Origin: an uncultured Bacteroidales bacterium
Lineage (GTDB): Bacteria; Bacteroidota; Bacteroidia; Bacteroidales; WCHB1-69
Direction of reading: 5' to 3'
Length of the DNA stretch: 46,468 bases
Assembly: GCA_900317715.1 (NCBI GenBank)
Contig: ONHS01000011.1
Span: forward strand, 1 to 46,468
Below are positions 24,952-33,118 of this stretch, one piece after another. The notes under the pieces are model-generated. The model did not search any database. It was given only the letters and a program-made list of their open reading frames with translations, and was not told the origin of the DNA. A program made the translations under genes and the position numbers. Within the stretch, counting starts at the first letter, position 1, and each line of letters starts with the position of its first letter.

Positions 24952-26111
24952 TGGAACTTTGCTTAGAAACAGGATGCACTTCGCTGAACCATTACGGCGA
25001 AGAACTGTGCGGCGACAACGTGGCCTGCACGGTGAACGGCGACTATACTACCTTGGTGCTAGCCGACGGATTAGGAAGCGGTGTGAAGGCGAATATCCTT
25101 TCCACCCTCACCTCCAAGATTTTGTGTACGATGGCAGCCAACGAAATCGACATCTACGAATGCGTGGAGACCATCATCCAAACGCTGCCCGTGTGCGCGG
25201 AACGCGGAGTGGCCTATTCCACGTTCTCCATCATCCACGTCAACAAGGAGGGCAAAGGGGAGCTGTTCGAATTTGACAATCCGGAAGCCATCTATTACCA
25301 TAACGGCAAATGCCAGAACTTCGAGCGCGAGGAACTGGATGTCTGCGGCAAGCGGGTCTATCGTTCCGAGCTCAATCTCGAGGAGGACGACATCATCGTT
25401 GTCATGTCCGACGGCACCATCCATGCCGGCATTGGCATGATCCTCAACTTCGGCTGGGAGCGTCCCCAAATCATGGAACATCTCGACAACAACATCAAGC
25501 CCGGGATGTCGGCCCGTGCGGTGGCTTGTATGCTTGCCGCCGCTTGCAACGACCTCTATGCCGACAAGCCTGGCGATGACACCACCGTGGCCGCAGTCAG
25601 GATCCGTCAGCGACTCGATGTCAACATCATGGTGGGACCGCCCGTAGATAAAGAGAAAGACGACTATTACATCAAACATTTCCTGGAAGGACATTCCAAG
25701 AAGATTGTCTGCGGCGGCACCAGCTCTACCATCGTGGCAAGGTACCTGAAAACGGAGCTCAAAACCAGCTTCGATTTCCCCGACAAGGAGGTTCCGCCCA
25801 TCGGATACATCAAAGGCATTGACCTGACTACCGAAGGCGTGCTTACTCTGCGCAAGCTGCTGCAACTGTCGGAGAAATACGTCTCCATCGACGACCTCAC
25901 CCCCAAAACCTTCACCAAGCAGGATGGTGCCTCGCTTTTGGCGGACTTCCTCTTCGAGAAGGCCACCCATATCACCTTTTTCGTCGGACAAAGCGTCAAC
26001 GTGGCGCACCAAGGCCTGCCCATCGACACCACGATGAAGCTGAAACTGGTGGAGAAGATCACTGAAAATTTGCGCAAGATGGGTAAAATCGTCGAACTGA
26101 ATTATTATTAA
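24951..26111 (+). CDS. SpoIIE/PP2C-family Ser/Thr phosphatase with unknown C-terminal domain
   Basis: A 386-residue protein. Residues 1 to about 215 are a SpoIIE/PP2C-type metal-dependent phosphatase with LVLADGLGSGVKAN (metal-binding Asp and Gly), DDIIVVMSDGTIHAGIG and a C-terminal DKPGDDTTVAAVR metal motif. Residues 220-386 form a second domain with IVCGGTSSTIVARYLKTEL, PPIGYIKGIDLTTEGVLTLRKLL and THITFFVGQSVN; I do not recognise it outside phosphatases of this kind. Start: TGATG overlap with hydS makes the ATG at 24951 the best choice. Coupled to HydS, it probably dephosphorylates a Ser/Thr-phosphorylated regulator. No anti-sigma, anti-anti-sigma or kinase gene is in the window, so the target is unknown. 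Confidence 0.85.
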   Translation: MELCLETGCTSLNHYGEELCGDNVACTVNGDYTTLVLADGLGSGVKANILSTLTSKILCTMAANEIDIYECVETIIQTLPVCAERGVAYSTFSIIHVNKEGKGELFEFDNPEAIYYHNGKCQNFEREELDVCGKRVYRSELNLEEDDIIVVMSDGTIHAGIGMILNFGWERPQIMEHLDNNIKPGMSARAVACMLAAACNDLYADKPGDDTTVAAVRIRQRLDVNIMVGPPVDKEKDDYYIKHFLEGHSKKIVCGGTSSTIVARYLKTELKTSFDFPDKEVPPIGYIKGIDLTTEGVLTLRKLLQLSEKYVSIDDLTPKTFTKQDGASLLADFLFEKATHITFFVGQSVNVAHQGLPIDTTMKLKLVEKITENLRKMGKIVELNYY

Positions 26112-26134
26112 TCCTCAACAAAACAACAATCAAT

Positions 26135-27565
26135 ATGAATTCAAATCGGATATTTGACACTGATGTCCAACTAGTTAAATACAAGGTCCTGAAGGAGGTC
26201 ATCCGCCGTGCCTACGAGGGTGGTCTCGAGGATGCTTACATGGAGATTCCCAAGCTCCTCAGTCCCGGACCCAAAGCAGAGACCCGCTGCTGTATCTACA
26301 AGGAGCGTGCCATTCTGCAAGACCGTATTCAGCTGGCAATGGGCGGCAACAAGGAGAACCCCAACGTGATAGAGGTCATCGACAGTGCGTGCGACGAGTG
26401 CCCCATCGACGGTATTTACGTGACACCCGCCTGCCGCGGATGTATGGTTCACAGCTGCAAGGAGGTTTGTCCAAAAGACGCCATCACCATCGTGAATCAC
26501 AAAGCCACGGTGGATAAGGAAAAATGCATCGAATGTGGCAAATGCACACAAGCGTGCCCCTATTCGGCCATTATCCTCCAACATCGTCCCTGCATGGTGA
26601 GCTGCAAGGTGAAGGCCATTTCGATGGACGAGAACCACAAGGCCACTATTGACAACGAGAAGTGCATCTCTTGCGGGGCTTGCGTCTATAAATGCCCGTT
26701 CGGTGCCATCTCCGACAAGTCGCTGGTACTCGACATCATCGACATCCTGAAAAAATCGGAGAACAACACGAAATACAAAGTCTATGCGGTCATCGCGCCC
26801 GCCATTGTGAGCCAGTGCCGCTTCGGACGCGTGACGCAGGTGGTCACGGCCATCCGCAAACTGGGCTTCCACCACGTGGTGGAGGCGGCCCTCGGTGCTG
26901 ACATCACGCTCTACCGCGAAGCCAAGGAGTGGGAGGAGAAGAAGCTGCTCACCACCTCTTGCTGCCCGTCGTTCGTCTCCTTCGTGGAGAAGAACTTCCC
27001 CGAACTGACCCAGCATATCTCCAGCTCAGTGTCACCGATGGTGGAGACGGCGCGACTGATCAAACGTTCCGACCCCACGGCGAAGATCGTCTTCATCGGA
27101 CCGTGCACCTCCAAGAAGTTGGAATACCGGTTGGAGAAGACCGGCGGAGCCATCGACTGTGTGATGTCGTTCGAAGAGTTGCAGGCCTTTTTGGACGCAC
27201 GCGGCATCGACACCACGCAAATGGAGGACTCGGAACTGAACAACGCCTCCTATTACGGCCGTATCTTCGCCAAATCAGGCGGTATTGCCCACGGCGTTGC
27301 CGATGTGGCGGAGGCGATGGGCGTGCACGGTGTGAAACCGATCGCCATGAACGGCATCGCGGAATGCAAGGCCGCGCTGACAAAATTGAAGTTCAACAAG
27401 GCCACCGAAAACTTCTTCGAAGGAATGGCCTGCGACGGCGGCTGCCTCAACGGCCCCGTCTGCATCACCCACAGTCCGCGCAACATCGTGGATGTCGATA
27501 AATACGGCAACGAGGCACGCGAGAAGACCATTTTCAACTCCGTGAAATTACTCGAATCTTTCTAA
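26135..27565 (+). CDS. [FeFe]-hydrogenase, group B type, catalytic
   Basis: A 476-residue hydrogenase. Residues 85-112 have a Cys-rich CDECP...CRGCMVHSCKEVC region, followed by [4Fe-4S] motifs at 131-141 and 177-187. H-cluster segments: L1 TSCCPSF (274-280), L2 GPCTSKKLE (322-330), L3 EGMACDGGCLNG (429-440). Both Cys of TSCCP, the L2 Cys324 and Cys433/Cys437 are intact, so it should be an active enzyme. The GPC rather than MPC and EGMACxGGC forms fit group B, common in gut Bacteroidetes and thought to evolve H2 from reduced ferredoxin. It lies 23 nt after the phosphatase gene. PFOR (nifJ, 34832) could supply ferredoxin and HydF (45856) the maturation. Confidence 0.93.
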   Translation: MNSNRIFDTDVQLVKYKVLKEVIRRAYEGGLEDAYMEIPKLLSPGPKAETRCCIYKERAILQDRIQLAMGGNKENPNVIEVIDSACDECPIDGIYVTPACRGCMVHSCKEVCPKDAITIVNHKATVDKEKCIECGKCTQACPYSAIILQHRPCMVSCKVKAISMDENHKATIDNEKCISCGACVYKCPFGAISDKSLVLDIIDILKKSENNTKYKVYAVIAPAIVSQCRFGRVTQVVTAIRKLGFHHVVEAALGADITLYREAKEWEEKKLLTTSCCPSFVSFVEKNFPELTQHISSSVSPMVETARLIKRSDPTAKIVFIGPCTSKKLEYRLEKTGGAIDCVMSFEELQAFLDARGIDTTQMEDSELNNASYYGRIFAKSGGIAHGVADVAEAMGVHGVKPIAMNGIAECKAALTKLKFNKATENFFEGMACDGGCLNGPVCITHSPRNIVDVDKYGNEAREKTIFNSVKLLESF

Positions 27566-27574
27566 ACAAACGAT

Positions 27575-27606
27575 TGTAGAGACGAGGCTTTCATCTCGTT
27601 TCAACA
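27575..27606. repeat. Degenerate GTAGAGACG hairpin
   Basis: TGTAGAGACGAG followed by CTCGTTTCAACA arms: the left arm is like that of the palindrome at 27624, while the right arm has drifted. It lies 10 nt after the hydrogenase stop and may act as its 3' hairpin. Confidence 0.5.
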
Positions 27607-27623
27607 GTTGGGACATACATTTG

Positions 27624-27651
27624 GTAGAGACGTTGCGCGCAACGTCTCTAC
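27624..27651. repeat. Perfect 28-bp GTAGAGACG palindrome
   Basis: Arms GTAGAGACGTTGCG / CGCAACGTCTCTAC, no mismatch, in the convergent gap between the hydrogenase and the membrane protein gene. Its right arm supplies the TAG stop of the minus-strand gene (27648-27650). Related copies are at 32892-32919 and 34772-34799. It could be a bidirectional terminator or a REP-like element. Confidence 0.8.
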
Positions 27652-28514
27652 TCGTTTTGGCATTTTAATTCCCTGCGGTAGAGGACAAAGGCGGCCAGAT
27701 TGAACGCAATGTCACAAACGGTCGCGACAGAAGGGAAAATATTCACCTGTCCGTACAAGGTGTCGTTCGGGGTGAGATGTTGGGACAAAATGTTCGGCAG
27801 GTAATGCGACGAGAAAAAGTGGATGACAATGAGAATGAAAATCATCGTGATGGAGAGCACCATCGTGTGTCTTTTGACCAGCATAAGGATAGCCCCTATG
27901 GTGATGAGAATGATCAACAGACAGGTGATCACCTCAACCAAGATGGGATGGTGGGCAAATGTCCAATATCCGCCGACAAGCACTCTGATCAAGGAAAGGA
28001 TGTAACCCAAGGTGACGGCGAACAAGATTCCGCCATAATAACTTCGAGATTCTTCTGGCAAAGCATCTATGCCAGCTTCCGTATTCTCCGAATCGTAACG
28101 CCACCACAAGAAACCGACGGTGAGAAACGAGGTGACCAAATTCGCCCAACTCCGCACGTTTTGCATCGTATAATTGGGGATGTCCCATTTCATCTGATTA
28201 TCCGCGACAGAATGAAGGTTAAAGAAGCGGTCGAGCAGAAAATAATCCAGCGCCGTCATCAGGAAAATGAAGCCGACCAACATCGCGAGATGCCCCCATT
28301 TGACATCGATCATCCTCGGTTTGCGGAACAGGAGATAAAAAACCAGCAAGAACAGCAGGGATTTCCCGACGACCACGGCTATTGGATGCAGCACGGCTTC
28401 CAGCGCGAAGAAAAACGAAGCGAAAGATCCCCAAACAGCGCCAAACATCCAGTATAGGATGATTCCGAGCAGAAAGCAGCGGTAATCCAACGGTTTTTCG
28501 ATAGTGGTATTCAT
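27648..28514 (-). CDS. Polytopic membrane protein, family unclear
   Basis: A 288-residue integral membrane protein with about eight hydrophobic helices. The first 50 residues (YRCFLLGIILYWMFGAVWGSF) and the Cterminal VCDIAFNLAAFVLYRRELK are hydrophobic with short loops. It may belong to the DUF4199-like group of Bacteroidetes membrane proteins, but I am not confident of the family. No catalytic or transport signature is seen. ATG 28514 (MNTTIEKPLDY) is chosen over the upstream ATG at 28523; both are possible. The stop codon lies in the GTAGAGACG palindrome. Confidence 0.7.
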   Translation of the reverse strand: MNTTIEKPLDYRCFLLGIILYWMFGAVWGSFASFFFALEAVLHPIAVVVGKSLLFLLVFYLLFRKPRMIDVKWGHLAMLVGFIFLMTALDYFLLDRFFNLHSVADNQMKWDIPNYTMQNVRSWANLVTSFLTVGFLWWRYDSENTEAGIDALPEESRSYYGGILFAVTLGYILSLIRVLVGGYWTFAHHPILVEVITCLLIILITIGAILMLVKRHTMVLSITMIFILIVIHFFSSHYLPNILSQHLTPNDTLYGQVNIFPSVATVCDIAFNLAAFVLYRRELKCQNE

Positions 28515-28683
28515 ATTTTTCATAATCTTATGTGGACTCCTGATCTTTTACTTTTCACGCCGCTCCTGCGAAGGATGCGAAGTCCGGAATCACCTTCCGA
28601 AGACAACGGCGCGACAAAATTACAACTTTATTTATATGTATGATGCAAAAAATCCAAATGGTTGCAGTTTGATAAAAAAAGTG

Positions 28684-28691
28684 TATTTTTG
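28684..28691 (+). promoter_or_regulatory. -7 element for the AAA/DUF4143 gene
   Basis: TATTTTTG matches TAnnTTTG, with TTG at 28662-28664 exactly 19 nt upstream, the usual -33 to -7 distance. Confidence 0.65.
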
Positions 28692-28773
28692 CTCCTGATT
28701 TTAATTGAAAATCTGAAGTGATATTTCATATTTTCAATCAAAAAAAGAAATAAGAAACTAGCATGCGACAAAT

Positions 28774-29913
28774 ATGTATCAACGTATCTTCGATATTAAC
28801 AAGGAATTAGATATGAGTGTGTTTTTGTTTGGTGCCCGACAAACCGGAAAATCCACTCTTCTACGAAAAGCTGTCTCCAAAGCAGTGTACATTGACTTGT
28901 TGGATTCAGATATCCGTAAATTGTATCGCAAACGCCCAGCTTATCTATACGACCAACTGGCTGGTAAAGATTCCAGTTGCGTCGTCATCATAGACGAGAT
29001 ACCGGAAGTGCCGGATTTGCTGAACGAAGTCCACCGGCTCATCTCAGAATTTGGAATCCGGTTTGTGCTATGCGGGAGTAGTGCGAGAAAACTAAAGAGG
29101 AAAGGTTACAACACGTTGGGTGGCAGAGCGTTCCCTTGTTATTTTTACCCCTTGGTAAGTGCCGAAATACCGGATTTGGACATTGACAGAGCGGTAAACA
29201 ACGGTATGATGCCACTGCACTATCCCGCTAAAAACGCAACCCGGCTATTGGCATCTTACGTGGATGTATATTTGAAGGAGGAGATCCAAGCGGAGGCGTT
29301 GGTGCGGGATTTGGACAATTTCGAGCGTTTTTTGGAAGTTGCTGCTCTTACTGACGGTGAAATGGTGAATTACGCCAACATTGCAAGCGATTGCGGGGTA
29401 AGTGCCAAAACAATCAAGGAGTATTTTTCCATTTTGCAAGACACATTGATCGGCTACACCATTCCGGCCTACACCAAAGTAATGAAGCGCAGGTTGGTGC
29501 AGGCGCCACGGTTCTATTTTTTCGATGTGGGAGTCGCCAATTACTTGCTTCACCGACAGAATTTAGTACGGGGCACGGTGGAATTTGACCACGCATTTGA
29601 ACATTGGGTCATACAGGAAATCATCGCCTACATTGGTTATACACATAATGAAAACAGACTCTCCTATTGGCGCACTTATACGGGCATCGAAGTGGATGCC
29701 GTCATCGGCGACGCCCGACTTGCCATTGAAATCAAATCGGTGGCTGAAGTGTTGCCCAAACACTTGACTGGACTGAAGACTTTTATGGAAGAACATCCCG
29801 ACACACGTCCCATCATCGTCTCTTTGGATCGGATTTCCCGTCGTTGCGGTGAAATGGAATCGCTATATGTGATGGATTTCCTTCGTATGCTTTGGGCGGG
29901 CGAACTGTTCTAA
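28774..29913 (+). CDS. ATP-binding protein, AAA_14 plus DUF4143
   Basis: A 379-residue ATPase. Walker A is GARQTGKST (residues 20-28), Walker B-like VVIIDEIPEVPD, sensor region FVLCGSSARKLKRKG, then a DUF4143 C-terminal half with YFFDVGVANYLL and a restriction-endonuclease-like tail, GIEVDAVIGDARLAIEIKS (E-x9-E-x-K, PD-(D/E)xK-like). The family is widespread in Bacteria and Archaea, often in many copies, and has no settled function; roles in defence or DNA handling have been suggested. It is alone behind its own promoter. Confidence 0.9.
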   Translation: MYQRIFDINKELDMSVFLFGARQTGKSTLLRKAVSKAVYIDLLDSDIRKLYRKRPAYLYDQLAGKDSSCVVIIDEIPEVPDLLNEVHRLISEFGIRFVLCGSSARKLKRKGYNTLGGRAFPCYFYPLVSAEIPDLDIDRAVNNGMMPLHYPAKNATRLLASYVDVYLKEEIQAEALVRDLDNFERFLEVAALTDGEMVNYANIASDCGVSAKTIKEYFSILQDTLIGYTIPAYTKVMKRRLVQAPRFYFFDVGVANYLLHRQNLVRGTVEFDHAFEHWVIQEIIAYIGYTHNENRLSYWRTYTGIEVDAVIGDARLAIEIKSVAEVLPKHLTGLKTFMEEHPDTRPIIVSLDRISRRCGEMESLYVMDFLRMLWAGELF

Positions 29914-29930
29914 TATTCGAAATAAAATCG

Positions 29931-29938
29931 TATTTTTG
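29931..29938 (+). promoter_or_regulatory. -7 element for the 29968 gene and probably GH20
   Basis: TATTTTTG matches TAnnTTTG, 29 nt before the ATG at 29968. Confidence 0.6.
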
Positions 29939-29967
29939 CCGTCTGAAACAAATCTTTTGTTAAGACA

Positions 29968-30429
29968 ATGACCGAATTATCCGATAAAGAACGGGCCGCC
30001 CAGATGGCAAGCATGAAGGCGTTTGACGAACAGATGCCGTGTGTGGGCATTTTTTGGTACGACTTGAATGACAAAGCCTTTTTCGGAGTATGCAAACAAG
30101 AACTGACTCCAAAGATAGTGGAAGAGGCCGCCGACAAAGGGATGCCCTTCATCAACTACCCGAAACTGCACCGACAAATCTGGGCAAAGGAGTTTTTCAA
30201 TGCCCAAGCAACGCATGAGGATACGAAATTCAAAGGCGACTACACCCAAATCCCACGCGGAAGGGTAGCTTGGAACATCAACAAGTTCATCGTGCTTGTG
30301 GGACATTGGGCTGAACCTATTCAAGACGAACTGACCAAATTGCTCGAAAAGGAATTCTCGTTGCCTTATTTTGAGTTTGTTTATGACGAACATTGGGATT
30401 TGGGACACGGTTGGTCAGGAGACATGTAA
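29968..30429 (+). CDS. Conserved protein of unknown function
   Basis: A 153-residue soluble protein with striking conserved-looking patches: CVGIFWYDLNDKAFFGVCKQELTP, INYPKLHRQIWAKEFFNAQ, FKGDYTQIPRGRVAWNINKF and a C-terminal FVYDEHWDLGHGWSGDM. I recall similar uncharacterised proteins in many gut bacteria but know no function. No signal peptide or membrane segment is seen. The stop is 13 nt before the GH20 gene, so the two probably share a transcript. Confidence 0.75.
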   Translation: MTELSDKERAAQMASMKAFDEQMPCVGIFWYDLNDKAFFGVCKQELTPKIVEEAADKGMPFINYPKLHRQIWAKEFFNAQATHEDTKFKGDYTQIPRGRVAWNINKFIVLVGHWAEPIQDELTKLLEKEFSLPYFEFVYDEHWDLGHGWSGDM

Positions 30430-30442
30430 TTATCGACACATA

Positions 30443-32272
30443 ATGAGACTGTTCATAACCAACATCATCCTTTTCCTCCTGCTCCACGCCGCTGTCTTCG
30501 CACAAACGCCGAGAGCCGAGTGGACGGAGGGTGCGGCGGACAGTTCGGGCCACACGCTGCACACCCTCGTGCTCCACAACGTGACCAAAGGCTCCCGCGT
30601 CTGGTTCCAGGAACTCTTTGACGGCAAAACGTACATCGAAGGTCCCGCCATGCACCACTATCAGGGCACTTCCTGGTATATCGACATCCCGAAAAGCGGC
30701 AAGGTCACGTTGAAATACTTCGGTAGGCCGTTGCCACGACATGGCTGGGCACCCGAAGGCTTCGTCCTCCAGCAAAAGGGCAAGCCCGACCAACCGATGG
30801 AGGTGACATATCACTTTCTTAGACAGAAAGATACAGACGTTGTTACCAACAGATATACCCCCAGTGGCGGTGAGATTTCCTTCGGCGACATCATCCCCCG
30901 GGTGAAGCGCATGCACTACGGCACGGAACCGATGGAGGACAGCGGCGAGCACCCTGCCGGTTGGTACCGCATCACGATTTGGGATTTCGACAGTGTGACG
31001 GTGGAATCCGAGGACGAAGACGGTGCTTTCTACGCGCGGATGACCCTCGATAAGCTGTGGAAACCGCTTGTTCCCTTCACCATCGAGGACTGGCCCGACA
31101 TGCCCTACCGTGGGTTCATGCTCGATGTGGCGCGCAACTTCCGTACGGTGGATGAGGTGTTAGCCATCCTCGACCTGATGGCGGAATGGAAACTCAACAC
31201 GCTGCACTTTCATATCGCGGACGATGAGTCGTGGTGTCTGGAAATCAACGGGTTGCCGGAGCTTACGGAATACGGGGCGCATCACGAACTACCCGACTGG
31301 AACCTGCAGGAAACCGCCGCGCTGAAGCCCACCTGCAACGGGCGCATCGGCTACAGCACCTATTACACGGCGGAGGAGTACCAGCGGATCCTCCGTTACG
31401 CGTGGGAGCGGCGCATCCGGGTGGTGCCGGAGTTCGACACGCCGGGACACTCCCGGGCCTCTATCAAGGCGATGCAGGCTTACGAACGACGCACGGGAGA
31501 CGCCACCTACCGCTTGCAGGATCCTGCCGACACCTCGCACTATTGGTCGGCGCAGGACTTCACCGACAATGTGCTGAGTGTCTATCTGCCAAGTGTTTAC
31601 ACGTTCTACGGAAAAGTTTTCGACGAGGTGATCCGGCTGCATCGCGAGGCCGGCGTGCCATTGCCCGCCATCCACATCGGTGGCGACGAGGTGCCTGCTG
31701 GCGCGTGGTCGGGCCGCGACCGGAAGTCCTTGAAAGAGCAGTTCATCAACGGGATGCTGGATTTGGCCGAGAAGCGCGGCATCAAACTGGCGGGTTGGGA
31801 GGACATCGCCCGCAACCTGACTCCCGAGACGCAGGATCGACTGCGGAAGTCGCTCTACTTCCTCAACGTCTGGAACACCAAAGGGATAGAGGGATTTCCC
31901 GTGGTGGTTTCCCCCGCGGACCACACCTACTTGGATTTGGCCTACAACGACAGTCCGTTCGAAATTGGCCTCAACTGGGCTGGCTACGTGGATGAGCGGA
32001 AGACTTTCTCGTTGCAGCCCAAGGAGTACCTCGGCGACATCGTCGGGGTGGAGGCCGCGCTGTGGTCGTCGCAGCTCCGCAGCTTCTCCGACGCCACCTA
32101 CCAGATGCTCCCCAAGGGCCTTGGCACTGCCGAGCGCGCCTGGAACGCCTACCCTGACTGGCCCACCGAAGATGCCTTCAAAGCTGATTTCGAACGGTTT
32201 TACGGTATTATTATGGCCAGGGAGTGGCCGGTGTGGAAGGAAAAGGGGTATAAGAGTGCGATGAGACGATGA
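30443..32272 (+). CDS. Secreted GH20 beta-N-acetylhexosaminidase
   Basis: A 609-residue glycoside hydrolase family 20 enzyme with signal peptide (residues 1-20, ending AVFA-QTPRAEW). An N-terminal beta domain is followed by the TIM barrel: YRGFMLDVARNF (222-233), LNTLHFHIADDESW (251-264), VVPEFDTPGHS (327-337) and the catalytic pair Asp415-Glu416 in HIGGDEVPAG. GH20 enzymes remove terminal GlcNAc or GalNAc by substrate-assisted catalysis; likely substrates are host glycans, chitin fragments or peptidoglycan. The frame opens earlier (30371) inside the previous gene; the ATG at 30443 starts the signal peptide and is clearly right. Confidence 0.95.
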   Translation: MRLFITNIILFLLLHAAVFAQTPRAEWTEGAADSSGHTLHTLVLHNVTKGSRVWFQELFDGKTYIEGPAMHHYQGTSWYIDIPKSGKVTLKYFGRPLPRHGWAPEGFVLQQKGKPDQPMEVTYHFLRQKDTDVVTNRYTPSGGEISFGDIIPRVKRMHYGTEPMEDSGEHPAGWYRITIWDFDSVTVESEDEDGAFYARMTLDKLWKPLVPFTIEDWPDMPYRGFMLDVARNFRTVDEVLAILDLMAEWKLNTLHFHIADDESWCLEINGLPELTEYGAHHELPDWNLQETAALKPTCNGRIGYSTYYTAEEYQRILRYAWERRIRVVPEFDTPGHSRASIKAMQAYERRTGDATYRLQDPADTSHYWSAQDFTDNVLSVYLPSVYTFYGKVFDEVIRLHREAGVPLPAIHIGGDEVPAGAWSGRDRKSLKEQFINGMLDLAEKRGIKLAGWEDIARNLTPETQDRLRKSLYFLNVWNTKGIEGFPVVVSPADHTYLDLAYNDSPFEIGLNWAGYVDERKTFSLQPKEYLGDIVGVEAALWSSQLRSFSDATYQMLPKGLGTAERAWNAYPDWPTEDAFKADFERFYGIIMAREWPVWKEKGYKSAMRR

Positions 32273-32277
32273 ACAAA

Positions 32278-32787
32278 TCAATTCGGCCTTAACGACAACC
32301 TCGGCCAACGGTAAGGTTTGAACTGTGAGAAAAGGCGACACAGCTGTTCTTGGTTTACAGCCTCAGCCCATCCCGTCAGCTCGTTCTGGATGCCGATACG
32401 GTTCTGTTCAATGACGATGTTGGTCATCAGCTCCAAGGTGTCGTGACTGTACACCCAGAGCTCGCTTTCCGCAGTGGCCATGTCCCCGCCGCTGATCTCA
32501 AACGAGAAATTGTTCTTCAGTTGTTGCAGAACCTCCGCATCCGTGCAGACGAGCACACGCCGTGCGGGCATTCCTTCGGGAAGTTCGCTCCAATCATCGA
32601 GAGAGAGGATCAAAAACGCTTTGGCATCGTTCATATCAACGTCTTTCAAAGGGTTGATTACGGTATCATTTGCCTGCACTACAGGGAAACACATTTTCAT
32701 CGTGTGATGTGCCAACCTGGGGAACCCGCCGATGCACAGCCAAAGGATTGTTAACAAAAGAGCGATAAAAACCAGGTATTTCTTCAT
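32278..32787 (-). CDS. Small membrane-anchored protein of unknown function
   Basis: A 169-residue protein beginning MKKYLVFIALLLTILWLCIG, one N-terminal hydrophobic helix (signal anchor or uncleaved signal), then a soluble domain with DAKAFLILSLDDWSELPEGMPARRVLVCTDAEVLQQL and WRWPRLSLRPN-like end. No family recognised. The long frame upstream to 33030 crosses repeat DNA and is not coding; the ATG at 32787 is preferred, with minus-strand TAGTTTCG (32821-32828) as a near-consensus -7 element. It converges with the GH20 gene, 5 nt apart. Confidence 0.7.
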   Translation of the reverse strand: MKKYLVFIALLLTILWLCIGGFPRLAHHTMKMCFPVVQANDTVINPLKDVDMNDAKAFLILSLDDWSELPEGMPARRVLVCTDAEVLQQLKNNFSFEISGGDMATAESELWVYSHDTLELMTNIVIEQNRIGIQNELTGWAEAVNQEQLCRLFSQFKPYRWPRLSLRPN

Positions 32788-32820
32788 CGGGGTTATTCTA
32801 TCAACATAATTTTTCCGCCG

Positions 32821-32919
32821 CGAAACTACAAAATAATCCGATATGAAAAACCGGGCGCGGGCGCAATGGGTCAGCGCCCGGTTTGGGGATGGTAGAGACG
32901 TGCCATGGCGCGTCTCTAC
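32821..32919. repeat. Composite double-hairpin repeat, left copy
   Basis: An AT-rich lead (ACTACAAAATAATCCGATAT), hairpin AAACCGGGCGC (32848-32858) / GCGCCCGGTTT (32874-32884), and a GTAGAGACG palindrome (32892-32919, one mismatch). The same three parts in the same order and orientation recur at 34697-34800. Confidence 0.75.
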
Positions 32920-32938
32920 GGGGTTGCGTACACATCTA

Positions 32939-33058
32939 TCAATGTTTGAGGTCCGGATGCATTGCGTAGTATTGTGCTTTGCCCAAAGCATCTGCCTCGT
33001 CCGCCTTGCTGTGGTATTTTGGCGGGACAAGATGCTTCTTTAATTGTGCTTTTGACAT
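32939..33058 (-). CDS. Possible 39-residue small protein or gene fragment
   Basis: The frame MSKAQLKKHLVPPKYHSKAD ends in YYAMHPDLKH. Its first ten residues resemble the start of DUF6155-type proteins (MSKxxLKKHL), but the rest does not, so it may be a remnant. It lies 60 nt downstream of rhuM on the same strand and ends 20 nt before the composite repeat. No promoter is visible. Weak call. Confidence 0.3.
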   Translation of the reverse strand: MSKAQLKKHLVPPKYHSKADEADALGKAQYYAMHPDLKH

Positions 33059-33118
33059 AGTGTGAGTTTATATTCTTACAATTGTTTATTGGTATTATCG
33101 TATCAATAATACTCCCTT

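Noticed and set aside
30371..30442. GH20 start at 30371
   Set aside because: It lies inside the preceding gene and adds 24 residues before a clear signal peptide at 30443.
32788..33030. N-terminal extension of the 32278 gene to 33030
   Set aside because: It crosses the composite hairpin repeat and a promoter-like TAGTTTCG; the product would have an 81-residue basic extension before its hydrophobic helix.
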